A DNA stretch of 50,565 bases from Cryobacterium sp. GTDB lineage: Bacteria > Actinomycetota > Actinomycetes > Actinomycetales > Microbacteriaceae. Positions 24,748 to 32,211 of the stretch are shown in pieces. The translations under genes and the position numbers were made by a program. Position 1 is the stretch's first letter. Each line of letters starts with the position of its first letter. Location of the stretch: positions 1 through 50,565 of the forward strand of contig NZ_JAODBG010000004.1 in the NCBI RefSeq assembly GCF_025463825.1, read 5' to 3'. The notes under the pieces are model-generated. The model was not told the DNA's origin, ran no database searches, and worked only from the letters and a program-made list of their open reading frames with translations.

Positions 24748-27165
24748 ATGCGTGCTCAGAGCGTGGCCTGGTTCAACAGCTTGGGCCTGACCGACATGGC
24801 CCGGGTGGGCGGCAAGAATGCCTCCTTGGGAGAGATGGTGCGCGCCCTCACCGGCCGCGGCGTGCGGGTTCCGGATGGCTTTGCGACCACGGCCGACGCC
24901 TACCGCACCTTCGTCACCGCGAATGCTCTGGCGGATGTCATCCGGGACCGGCTCGACAGCTACCACGCCGGCTTCGCGTCGCTGCGCCAGACCGGGCAGG
25001 CCGTGCGGGAGGCGTTCCTTGCGGGCGAGTTCCCCGCCGACCTGATCAACGACATCCGGGAGTCGTATCGCACCCTTGCGTCCCAGGCCGGCGAAGCCGA
25101 CCTGCCGGTGGCCGTGCGGAGCAGCGCGACAGCCGAAGACCTGCCGGACGCCAGCTTCGCCGGCCAGCAGGAGACCTTCCTCAACGTGAGCGGTGAGCGC
25201 GACCTGCTCGAGGCTTGCCGGCGCTGTTACGCCTCCCTGTTCACCGACCGGGCGATCAGCTACCGCGAGGTGAAGCAGTTCGACCACCTCGACGTGGCCC
25301 TGTCGATCGGGGTGCAGCGGATGGTGCGTAGCGACCTGGCCGGCTCGGGGGTGATGTTCTCCATCGACACCGATACCGGGTTCCCCGGTGCCGCCGTCAT
25401 CAGCGCGGCCTGGGGCCTGGGCGAAACGGTGGTGCAGGGCGCCGTCGACCCCGACAAATACCTGGTCTTCAAGGCCCTCCTCGCTGAACCGGACTGCGAG
25501 CCGATCATCGAGAAGGCCCTGGGCCGGAAGGAACGCAAGATGATCTACGCCGAGGGTGGCAGCGCACGCACCCGGGTCATCGACACCCCGGAGCGGGAAC
25601 GCCGGGCGTTCGTGCTCAGCAACGCCGAGATCGTGCAGCTGGGCCGGTGGGCGCAGATCGTCGAGGACCACTACGGCCGGGCGATGGACATGGAATGGGC
25701 CAAGGACGGCCTGACCGGCGAGCTGTTCCTCGTGCAGGCGCGGCCGGAGACCGTGCACTCGCAGAAGAGCCTGACTCGCTTCACCGTGAGCCGCCTCACC
25801 GAGGCCGGTCCGATCATGCTGACCGGCGTGGCCATCGGTGACAGCATCGCCTCGGGCACGGCCTGCGTCATCCGCGGCCCCGCCGACATCGAGAACTTCC
25901 GGGACGGCGCCATCCTGGTCACCGAGATGACCGACCCCGACTGGGTGCCGATCATGAGCCGGGCCGCGGGGATCATCACGGATCACGGCGGACCCACCAG
26001 CCACGCCGCCATCGTCAGCCGGGAACTCGGCGTGCCCGCGGTGGTCGGCACGCGCATCGCCACCGAGGTGCTCACCGAGAACGCTCCGGTCACGATCTCT
26101 TGCGCCGGGGGCGACGAGGGATTCGTCTACGCCGGTATCCTCGCGGCCGAGACCGAGGAGATCGACCTGGGCGCGGTGCCGCACACCCGCACCCAGGTGA
26201 TGGTGAACATCGCCTCCCCGGCCGCAGCGTTCGAGTGGTGGCGGCTGCCCACGGCGGGGGTGGGGCTGGCGCGGATGGAGTTCATCATCACCAACCTCGT
26301 CAAGATCCACCCGATGGCGCTCGTGCACCCCGAGCGCATCACCGCCCCGGCCGTGCTCCGGCAGATGGCCGAGCTCACCCGCGGCTACGACGACCTGGCG
26401 GAATATTTCGTTCAGACCCTGGCGCTGGGCATCGCGAAGCTGGGCGCGCCGTACCACCCGAATCCCGTGATCGTCAGGCTCAGCGACTTCAAGTCCAACG
26501 AGTACGCGCGCCTCGTGGGGGGCGCCGTCTTCGAGCAGCCGGAGGAGAATCCGATGCTCGGCTTCCGCGGAGCATCCCGGTACTACGACCCGAAGTATGC
26601 CGAGGGTTTCGCCCTGGAGTGCCGGGCGCTCAAGCGGGTGCGCGAGCAGATCGGCTTCAGCAACGTGATCGTCATGGTGCCGTTCTGCCGCACGACGACG
26701 GAGGCCGACAGGGTGCTCGAGGTGATGGCCGAGAACGGCCTGGTGCGGGGCGAGAACGGTCTGCAGGTCTACATGATGTGCGAAATCCCGGCCAACGTCA
26801 TCCTCGCGGAGCAGTTCGCCGCCCGCTTCGACGGCTTCTCCATCGGGTCGAACGACCTCACCCAGCTGGTGCTCGGCGTCGACCGGGACTCCGGCGACCT
26901 CGCCGCGCTGTTCGACGAGCGCAACGAGGCCGTCACCCGGATGATCAGCGAGGCGATCGACAAGGCGCACGCGGCCGGCATCAAGATCGGCATCTGCGGG
27001 CAGGGGCCGAGCAACTACCCGGACTTCGCGGAGTTCCTCGTGGGTCAGGGTATCGATTCGATTTCCCTCAACCCGGACACCTTCCTCAAGACGGTGCACC
27101 GTATCAAGGACGCCGAGGTGAGGACCGTCGGAGACTGGCCGACGCTGAGCCGGGTGACCACGTAG
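24748..27165 (+). CDS. ppsA: Phosphoenolpyruvate synthase
   Basis: The 805-residue protein has the standard three-part PpsA layout. The N-terminal ATP/pyruvate-binding domain contains VGGKNASLGEM and VAVRSSATAEDLPDASFAGQ. The swivelling phosphohistidine domain has TDHGGPTSHAAIVSRELGVPAVVG, with the catalytic His at about 419 (E. coli PpsA uses His421). The TIM-barrel domain has ARMEFI, FGQ-type GSNDLTQLVLGVDRDS and the ending GIDSISLNPDT. It converts pyruvate, ATP and water to PEP, AMP and phosphate, the entry to gluconeogenesis. The start is supported by GGGAGGA four bases upstream. Confidence 0.96.
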   Translation: MRAQSVAWFNSLGLTDMARVGGKNASLGEMVRALTGRGVRVPDGFATTADAYRTFVTANALADVIRDRLDSYHAGFASLRQTGQAVREAFLAGEFPADLINDIRESYRTLASQAGEADLPVAVRSSATAEDLPDASFAGQQETFLNVSGERDLLEACRRCYASLFTDRAISYREVKQFDHLDVALSIGVQRMVRSDLAGSGVMFSIDTDTGFPGAAVISAAWGLGETVVQGAVDPDKYLVFKALLAEPDCEPIIEKALGRKERKMIYAEGGSARTRVIDTPERERRAFVLSNAEIVQLGRWAQIVEDHYGRAMDMEWAKDGLTGELFLVQARPETVHSQKSLTRFTVSRLTEAGPIMLTGVAIGDSIASGTACVIRGPADIENFRDGAILVTEMTDPDWVPIMSRAAGIITDHGGPTSHAAIVSRELGVPAVVGTRIATEVLTENAPVTISCAGGDEGFVYAGILAAETEEIDLGAVPHTRTQVMVNIASPAAAFEWWRLPTAGVGLARMEFIITNLVKIHPMALVHPERITAPAVLRQMAELTRGYDDLAEYFVQTLALGIAKLGAPYHPNPVIVRLSDFKSNEYARLVGGAVFEQPEENPMLGFRGASRYYDPKYAEGFALECRALKRVREQIGFSNVIVMVPFCRTTTEADRVLEVMAENGLVRGENGLQVYMMCEIPANVILAEQFAARFDGFSIGSNDLTQLVLGVDRDSGDLAALFDERNEAVTRMISEAIDKAHAAGIKIGICGQGPSNYPDFAEFLVGQGIDSISLNPDTFLKTVHRIKDAEVRTVGDWPTLSRVTT

Positions 27166-27176
27166 ACCCGCTCCCC

Positions 27177-27518
27177 TCAGATGGTGTCATCCAGCTGCAG
27201 GTCCGGTCCGTCCAGGACGGCCCGCTCGTAGTCGGCTTCGGCGGCGTCTGCCACCTGCCGGGCGGCTATCACGCGCTCGCTGATCCGGTGCTCGACGGCC
27301 TCGGCCATCGCCACCTCGTCGGGGGAGGCGTTCATGAGCTGGTCCTCCAGATCTTCCGGGTTGCGGTGCAGCGCTTCGATCGCGGTGACCTCGGCCCTGG
27401 CGACCGCGGCGCGACTCCTCAGGAAGGTGATCCGGGCCTCCCACTGGCTGGGGGGCCGGTGGCCGTTCTGCCGGCCGCCGGCCAGCGGGCTCTCGTTGTT
27501 GTTCGGATTCTCGTTCAC
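27177..27518 (-). CDS. Small charged helical protein of unknown function
   Basis: The 113-residue protein starts at GTG behind a strong GGGAGGA site. It is hydrophilic, with an Asn-rich N-terminus (residues 1-25) followed by a nearly continuous charged helix (WEARITFLRSRAAVARAEVTAIEALHR ... ERVIAARQVADAAEADYERAVLD) that could form a coiled coil. There are no TM segments or Cys residues. I do not recognise a family. It follows the LexA-boxed small gene on the same strand with a gap of about 60 bases and could be part of that transcript. Confidence 0.7.
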   Translation of the reverse strand: MNENPNNNESPLAGGRQNGHRPPSQWEARITFLRSRAAVARAEVTAIEALHRNPEDLEDQLMNASPDEVAMAEAVEHRISERVIAARQVADAAEADYERAVLDGPDLQLDDTI

Positions 27519-27577
27519 GATTCCTCCCTGTTCGCAAGGGGCCTAGCGCCGCTCTCCGGCCCGCGTAATGCGGCCGT

Positions 27578-27859
27578 TCAGTCGTAGGCGCGCAGCAACT
27601 GCCACCGGCCCTGACCGTCATCGTGCTGGATGTCGAAGACCAGGGAGGTGCCGTCCTCGGCCGTGCCCTGGCACCGCCACGCGGCAACGGGCTTGGGCGG
27701 ATGGGTCAGGAATTGCAGCACCTCGTCGGGCAGGGTCAGCGACGACGTCAGCGGCGTGGGGGTGTCGGTCACCCGGAACCGGCGGGATCGCCAGACCAGG
27801 CGCACGGGTTGACCGGCCGGTGACATCCACACGGCGACGGTTTCATTGATCAGAGTCAT
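27578..27859 (-). CDS. Small DUF6504-like protein behind a LexA-like box
   Basis: The 93-residue protein begins INETVAVWMSPAGQPVRLVWRSRRFRVTDTP and ends DIQHDDGQGRWQLLRAYD. The bare WRxRRFRV strand and the closing W-x-L-x-R-x-Y/F-D strand recall the small actinobacterial DUF6504 proteins, some of which I associate with translesion-polymerase genes; that assignment is from memory and tentative. A GAGGTG ribosome binding site lies just before the ATG, and a 16-bp SOS-type palindrome lies directly upstream of that, which suggests DNA-damage control. Confidence 0.72.
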   Translation of the reverse strand: MTLINETVAVWMSPAGQPVRLVWRSRRFRVTDTPTPLTSSLTLPDEVLQFLTHPPKPVAAWRCQGTAEDGTSLVFDIQHDDGQGRWQLLRAYD

Positions 27860-27872
27860 GGCAACACCTCGT

Positions 27873-27888
27873 TAGAACGTATGTTCGA
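27873..27888. promoter_or_regulatory. LexA/SOS-box-like operator
   Basis: TAGAAC-GTAT-GTTCGA matches the Gram-positive/actinobacterial LexA consensus TCGAAC-N4-GTTCGA at 11 of 12 specified bases. It lies 14 bases upstream of the small DUF6504-like gene on the minus strand, where a repressor would overlap the transcription start. Confidence 0.6.
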
Positions 27889-27946
27889 AGTTTACTCCAG
27901 CGGGCCCGACAGTGCGAGACCGATGTGCCGCGACGCCGCCTGAGAC

Positions 27947-27986
27947 GACTCATCTACGGCTCATAATTCCTCCATAGCCGACTCAT
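27947..27986 (+). promoter_or_regulatory. Four 11-bp-phased direct repeats (Pho-box architecture)
   Basis: Four heptamers, gACTCAT, gGCTCAT, cCTCCAT and gACTCAT, follow each other with 4-nt spacers at 27947, 27958, 27969 and 27980. The 7+4 arrangement is that of OmpR/PhoB/PhoP-type response-regulator sites. The block lies 58 bases upstream of the DUF4956 start, pointing toward the VTC operon. Which regulator binds is not known. Confidence 0.5.
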
Positions 27987-28044
27987 AGAGTCCTCGGGCT
28001 GGATGGACATCGTTACGTTGCCGATTGTTCATTTGGAGGACACC

Positions 28045-28671
28045 ATGCTGCAGGCCGCGATCATCCTGATCGATCTGCTCTTCATCAGCCTGCTCACGTT
28101 CGGGCTGTATTTTCCGCGCCACCGGCGCCGTGACCTGGTGGTCGCGTACCTCATCGTGAACGTGGGCGTGCTCGCGGTGGCCCAGGTGCTGGCGTCCAGC
28201 ACCGTAGGTGTGGGCCTGGGCCTCGGCCTCTTCGGCGTGCTGTCGATCATCCGCCTGCGCTCCAGTGAGATCGAACAGCACGAGGTGGCCTACTACTTCG
28301 CGGCCCTCGCCATGGGCCTGCTCGCCGGTCTCAGCGCCGAGCCGACCGTGCTCACCGTCGTGCTGATGGCCCTGATCATCGCCGTCGTGTTCTTCGGCGA
28401 CAGCCCCCGCCTGTTCCGCAGCTACCGGCAGCAGACCGTGGTGCTGGATGCCGCGTTCCCCGGCGAGACCGAACTCGTCGCCCACCTCGAAGGGCTCCTC
28501 GCCGCCCGCGTGCACGGCGTGCACGTGCGCAGCCTCGACCTGGTGAACGACACCACCCTCGTCGACGTGCGGTACCAGGTGGGCGCAGGGCGCTCCCGCA
28601 CCCCGACGCCGGCACCCGTCCGCACGACAGGCATCACCGGCGCGACCGTGCTGCAGGAGGCGCGAGGTTGA
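28045..28671 (+). CDS. DUF4956 domain membrane protein
   Basis: The 208-residue protein starts at the ATG five bases after GGAGG. Four TM helices (about 3-20, 32-49, 52-70 and 86-113) include the glycine-rich VGVGLGLGLFGVLSIIRLRSSEIEQHEVAYYFAALAMGL, the DUF4956 signature. A soluble ferredoxin-like tail follows with VHGVHVRSLDLVNDTTLVDVRYQV. DUF4956 proteins are regularly encoded with VTC-domain proteins and are thought to be membrane partners of them. The TGA overlaps the TTG start of the VTC gene. Confidence 0.9.
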   Translation: MLQAAIILIDLLFISLLTFGLYFPRHRRRDLVVAYLIVNVGVLAVAQVLASSTVGVGLGLGLFGVLSIIRLRSSEIEQHEVAYYFAALAMGLLAGLSAEPTVLTVVLMALIIAVVFFGDSPRLFRSYRQQTVVLDAAFPGETELVAHLEGLLAARVHGVHVRSLDLVNDTTLVDVRYQVGAGRSRTPTPAPVRTTGITGATVLQEARG

Positions 28672-29498
28672 GCGCCCTCGCCCCGTCCGCTGCTGCCGTG
28701 CCCGCGGGGGTGGTGCTCGACGTGCCGCTGGCCGGCCTGGACACCGTCGACCTGGCTGAGCTCACCGATCGGGCCAGCCTGCTCACCCGCATCGACCGCA
28801 AGTACGTGCTGCCGCGGAGCGCCCTTGACGCGGTCCTGGCCGACCTGGACCCCGGCGTGCGGGTGCTCGACATCAACGGGGTGCGCTCCAGCGCGTACGA
28901 GTCCGTGTACTTCGACACCCCGGAGCTCACCAGCTTCCTGATGGCGGCGCATCCGCGCCGGCGCCGGTTCAAGATCCGCACCCGCACCTACGTGGACTCC
29001 GCCCAGAGCTACCTCGAGGTGAAGACCCGCGGCGGCCGGGGCGTGACCGTCAAGGATCGGCTGCCCTACGCGCTGGACGACCGGGCCACCCTCACCACCG
29101 AGGGCCGCCGCTACACCGACACTGTGCTCGACGAGGCCGACATCACCGGCGCAGAGGGGCAGGACCTGGTCCCGACCCTGACCACCCGGTACCTGCGCAC
29201 GACCCTGTTCATCCCGGAGTCCAGCAGCCGGGCCACCATCGACACCGGCCTGTCCTGGGCCACCGTTCCCGACCGGCCGGCGGTTCGGGCGGATGCGCTG
29301 CCGTTGCGGCTGGACCGGCCCCAGCTGGCGATCGTGGAGACGAAATCGGGCTCGCGGGCATCCGCCGTCGACCGGATTCTCTGGGCGCACGGCCACCGTC
29401 CAGCCACCATGTCCAAGTACGGCACCGGCATGGCCGCCCTCCGCCGTGACCTGCCCGCCAACAAGTGGGCACCGGTCCTGCGCCGCTACTTCCGCTAG
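28668..29498 (+). CDS. VTC domain protein (polyphosphate-polymerase-like)
   Basis: The 276-residue protein is a VTC-domain tunnel enzyme homologue. It has RIDRKYVLPRSAL (about 41-53), YESVYFDTPELTSF, the basic RRRRFKIRTRTYVD (about 97-110), SYLEVKTRGGRGVTVKDR and ATIDTGLSW. Near the C-terminus come LAIVETKSGS and SKYGTGMAAL. These place the tunnel arginines, lysines and acidic metal ligands seen in yeast Vtc4, which makes polyphosphate from ATP. Whether bacterial members polymerise phosphate is not established for this family branch. It starts at a TTG overlapping the stop of the DUF4956 gene. Confidence 0.9.
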   Translation: MSALAPSAAAVPAGVVLDVPLAGLDTVDLAELTDRASLLTRIDRKYVLPRSALDAVLADLDPGVRVLDINGVRSSAYESVYFDTPELTSFLMAAHPRRRRFKIRTRTYVDSAQSYLEVKTRGGRGVTVKDRLPYALDDRATLTTEGRRYTDTVLDEADITGAEGQDLVPTLTTRYLRTTLFIPESSSRATIDTGLSWATVPDRPAVRADALPLRLDRPQLAIVETKSGSRASAVDRILWAHGHRPATMSKYGTGMAALRRDLPANKWAPVLRRYFR

Positions 29499-29567
29499 CC
29501 AACCTCCGCCGCCTCCGGTGGCCACCCATTTTGTCGTGACCGACACCCCATCGATTGGAAATACCCC

Positions 29568-31508
29568 ATGAAGAATTCGCCCCCAAACCCCTCCGATCCC
29601 GCCGGTGGCACGCGCCGCTTCGGAGTCACGGCCTGCACCTACCGGGTGCTGCCGTTCCTCGTCACGGCGGCCCTGCTGACCGGCTGCACCGCCGTCGCCG
29701 CCAGTACGGACGGCAGCGCGACATCCGCCGACACCGCCGCGGTCGTCGTGGACGAGTCGGCCACCGCCGCCGAGGTGCTCGCCGCCAACCAGGAGACCCA
29801 CGACGACGAGGCCGACTACCAGTGGGATGACGCCGACGTGGTGGCGGTCAGCCTGGCCGGCGACAGCGTCTCGGTCGACAGCACCTCGACAGGCAGCGAC
29901 GCTGTCACGATCTCCGGCAGCACCGTGACCATCACCGCGGCCGGCACCTATGAACTCAGCGGCACCCTCGACGACGGCCAGATCGTCGTCGCCTCCTCCG
30001 GCGAGGGCACCGTGCGCCTGATCCTCAACGGCGTCGAGGTCACCAACTCGAGCGGCGCCGCCCTCGTCGTCTCCGAGGCCGACGAAGCGATGATCGTGCT
30101 CGCCGACGGATCGACGAACACGCTGGCCGACACCGACAGCTACGGCGAGGACGCCGAGGCGAACGCCGCGCTGTACAGCGCCGCCGCCCTCACCATCACC
30201 GGCACCGGGTCACTCGACGTGACCGGAAACGGCAACGACGGCATCACCAGCGCCGACGGCCTGGTAATCAACTCCGGCACCATCACGGTCACCGCCGCGG
30301 ACGACGGCATCCGCGGCACGGACTACCTCGTCGTGGACGGCGGCACCGTCACGGTGACCGCGGGCGGCGACGGCCTCAAGTCCGACAACGAGGAAGACCG
30401 CACCCGCGGCTACATCGCCCTCACCGGCGGCACCGTCGACGTGACCGCCACCGGCGACGGCCTGCAGGCCTTCACCGACATCGTGCTCTCCGGCGCCGAC
30501 GTCACCGTCGAAGCCGGCGGCGGCAACACCGCCACGGTCGCCGAAGACCTCTCCGCGAAGGGCGTGAAGTCGGGGACGGTCACCGTCATCGACGGCGGCA
30601 CTCTCGCCGTCGATGCGGCGGATGACGCCCTGCACTCGGACGGCACGGTGCGGGTGGCCTCCGGCGAGGTGACCCTCGCCGCCGGAGACGACGGCGTGCA
30701 CGCCGACCTGGCGCTGGACATCATCGGTGGCAGCGTCACGGTGACGACGTCGGACGAGGGCCTGGAAAGCGCGGCCATCAGCATCGGCGGCGGAACCGTC
30801 TCGGTCACCGCCAGCGACGACGGCCTCAACGCCTCCAGCGGCTCGACCACGACCGACACCGCGGCTGCCGGTTCGACGACCGATGACACCGCCGCCGGTG
30901 GAGCACCGGCCGAGGGCGAGATGCCTCAAGGCGGCGATGGCGGTGGTATGGACTCCGACGGCGGTGAGACCATCACCATCACCGGCGGGACCACCGTGAT
31001 CGACGCGGACGGCGACGGCTTCGACTCCAACGGGTCAGCGACCATGAGCGGCGGCATCCTCGTCGTGAACGGGCCGACCAACAGCGGGAACGGCGCCCTC
31101 GACGTGAACGGCACCGTCACCGTCACCGGGGGAACCCTCCTGGCTGCCGGCAGCGCCGGAATGGCCGTGTCACCCGAGGCCGGGTCGGAGCAGACCTTCG
31201 TGGCGATCGCCCTCGACGCCGTGGAGTCCGCCGGAACCACGGTTCAGCTGGTCGACGGCGCCGGTGACGTGGTGATGGCCTTCGAGTCCGTCAAGGACTT
31301 CCAGTCGGTGGTCTTCTCCTCCGACGAACTGGTCGACGGCGAGACCTACACGGTCTACGTGGGCGGCGCGGCCTCCGGCGAGATCGCGGACGGCGTCTAC
31401 AGCGACGGCGACTACGCCACGGCCACGAACGCCACCACCGTCACGGCGGGTGTGGCCGCGACGGGAACCATGGGCGGCGGCGGCGCAGGGGGCGGCGGCC
31501 CTCGCTGA
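29568..31508 (+). CDS. Beta-helix lipoprotein of the DUF4353/Cthe_2159 type
   Basis: The 646-residue protein has a lipoprotein signal with lipobox LLTGC (Cys about 40). A parallel beta-helix follows, made of many repeats of the type SGTITVTAADDGIRGTDYLVVDGGTVTVTA, each with an Asp-Asp-Gly or Gly-Asp-Gly turn suited to calcium. A low-complexity insert with GEMPQGGDGGGMDSDGG lies near residue 450, and a small C-terminal beta domain ends in a Gly-rich tail. Cthe_2159 from Clostridium thermocellum, the structural prototype, binds polygalacturonic acid and cellulose. The gene follows VTC by 69 bases and closes the operon before a strong hairpin. Confidence 0.85.
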   Translation: MKNSPPNPSDPAGGTRRFGVTACTYRVLPFLVTAALLTGCTAVAASTDGSATSADTAAVVVDESATAAEVLAANQETHDDEADYQWDDADVVAVSLAGDSVSVDSTSTGSDAVTISGSTVTITAAGTYELSGTLDDGQIVVASSGEGTVRLILNGVEVTNSSGAALVVSEADEAMIVLADGSTNTLADTDSYGEDAEANAALYSAAALTITGTGSLDVTGNGNDGITSADGLVINSGTITVTAADDGIRGTDYLVVDGGTVTVTAGGDGLKSDNEEDRTRGYIALTGGTVDVTATGDGLQAFTDIVLSGADVTVEAGGGNTATVAEDLSAKGVKSGTVTVIDGGTLAVDAADDALHSDGTVRVASGEVTLAAGDDGVHADLALDIIGGSVTVTTSDEGLESAAISIGGGTVSVTASDDGLNASSGSTTTDTAAAGSTTDDTAAGGAPAEGEMPQGGDGGGMDSDGGETITITGGTTVIDADGDGFDSNGSATMSGGILVVNGPTNSGNGALDVNGTVTVTGGTLLAAGSAGMAVSPEAGSEQTFVAIALDAVESAGTTVQLVDGAGDVVMAFESVKDFQSVVFSSDELVDGETYTVYVGGAASGEIADGVYSDGDYATATNATTVTAGVAATGTMGGGGAGGGGPR

Positions 31509-31550
31509 CGGATGCGCCCGGGTGCGCTAGGAACGAGCAGCACCGCTCCC

Positions 31551-31583
31551 GAAACGGCCGGCCCCCTACAGGCCGGCCGTTTC
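31551..31583. terminator. Strong stem-loop after the beta-helix lipoprotein gene
   Basis: A 13-bp perfect stem (GAAACGGCCGGCC and its complement) with a 7-nt loop lies 43 bases after the stop codon. Further pairing CACCGC/GCGGTG extends it outward. Confidence 0.8.
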
Positions 31584-31654
31584 GCGGTGGTGCTGGCGCT
31601 GATGCTCACGGTGGCTCGTCAAAATGCTCACGGCACGCGTTAATGCGCGAAATA

Positions 31655-31708
31655 TCACGTGCCGCGAGCACTTTCACGTGCCGCGAGCACTGTCGCGTGC
31701 CGCGAGCG
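31655..31708. repeat. 19-bp tandem repeat, three copies, upstream of the holin-like gene
   Basis: The unit TCACGTGCCGCGAGCACTT occurs at 31655, 31674 and (degenerate) 31693. A partly inverted relative, TGCTCACGGCACGCG, lies just upstream at 31625. The repeats fill the space between the terminator and the promoter of the holin-like gene, so they may bind a regulator. Confidence 0.65.
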
Positions 31709-31751
31709 TGGGCCCCGCGAGACGCGGGGTGACGGAGGAGCGCAGGGGCGC

Positions 31752-31757
31752 TACCAT
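31752..31757 (+). promoter_or_regulatory. -10 box for a leaderless holin-like transcript
   Basis: TACCAT ends six bases before the ATG of the holin-like gene and no Shine-Dalgarno sequence is present. Confidence 0.4.
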
Positions 31758-31763
31758 CGCGGC

Positions 31764-32168
31764 ATGATTCGCATCCTGCTGCGCGCGCTGATCTTTCTGC
31801 TCTCGGCGGCGCTGGGCTTGTGGGTGGCCTCGCTGGTGTTGGACGACCTCACCATCACGCCGAGTGGGTTCCTCACCGCCGTGGTGGTCTTCGCGATCGC
31901 CCAGAGCGTGCTCTCGCCGTTGCTGGCCAAAGTGGTCGCTCGCGGTGCGCCGGCCTTCCTGGGCGGGATCGGGCTGCTGTCGACCGTCGTGGCCCTCTGG
32001 ATCGCGTCGCTGTTCCCCGGCGGTCTCACCATCGAGGGTTGGCAGACCTGGATCCTCGCGGCGCTGGTCGTCTGGCTGGTCACGGCCCTGGCGGCGCTGC
32101 TGCTGCCGTTGGTCCTGCTGCGGGAGGCGAAGGAGAACCGCGCGGGCGCATCCCGGTCCAAGCCATAG
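31764..32168 (+). CDS. Phage holin family (DUF360-type) small membrane protein
   Basis: The 134-residue protein has four TM helices, with IRILLRALIFLLSAALGLWVASLVLDDLTI at the start, ALWIASLFPGGLTIEGWQTWILAALVVWLV in the middle, and a short basic tail. This matches the chromosomal 'phage holin family 4 / membrane protein' group widespread in actinobacteria and cyanobacteria. It is not linked to phage genes here and is probably a housekeeping membrane protein of unknown role. A longer upstream reading frame runs through the repeats and is rejected. Confidence 0.82.
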   Translation: MIRILLRALIFLLSAALGLWVASLVLDDLTITPSGFLTAVVVFAIAQSVLSPLLAKVVARGAPAFLGGIGLLSTVVALWIASLFPGGLTIEGWQTWILAALVVWLVTALAALLLPLVLLREAKENRAGASRSKP

Positions 32169-32211
32169 GAACGCGATGTGCCGCAGGTTGTGACCGTGCG
32201 TGAGGCGCACC

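Noticed and set aside
24667..27099. An 810-codon open frame antisense to ppsA
   Set aside because: High-GC shadow frame; its sequence is rich in His/Arg/Asp with no recognisable domain.
31659..31763. Longer N-terminus for the holin-like protein through the repeats
   Set aside because: The extension translates the repetitive DNA, lacks hydrophobic character and disagrees with the -10 box position.
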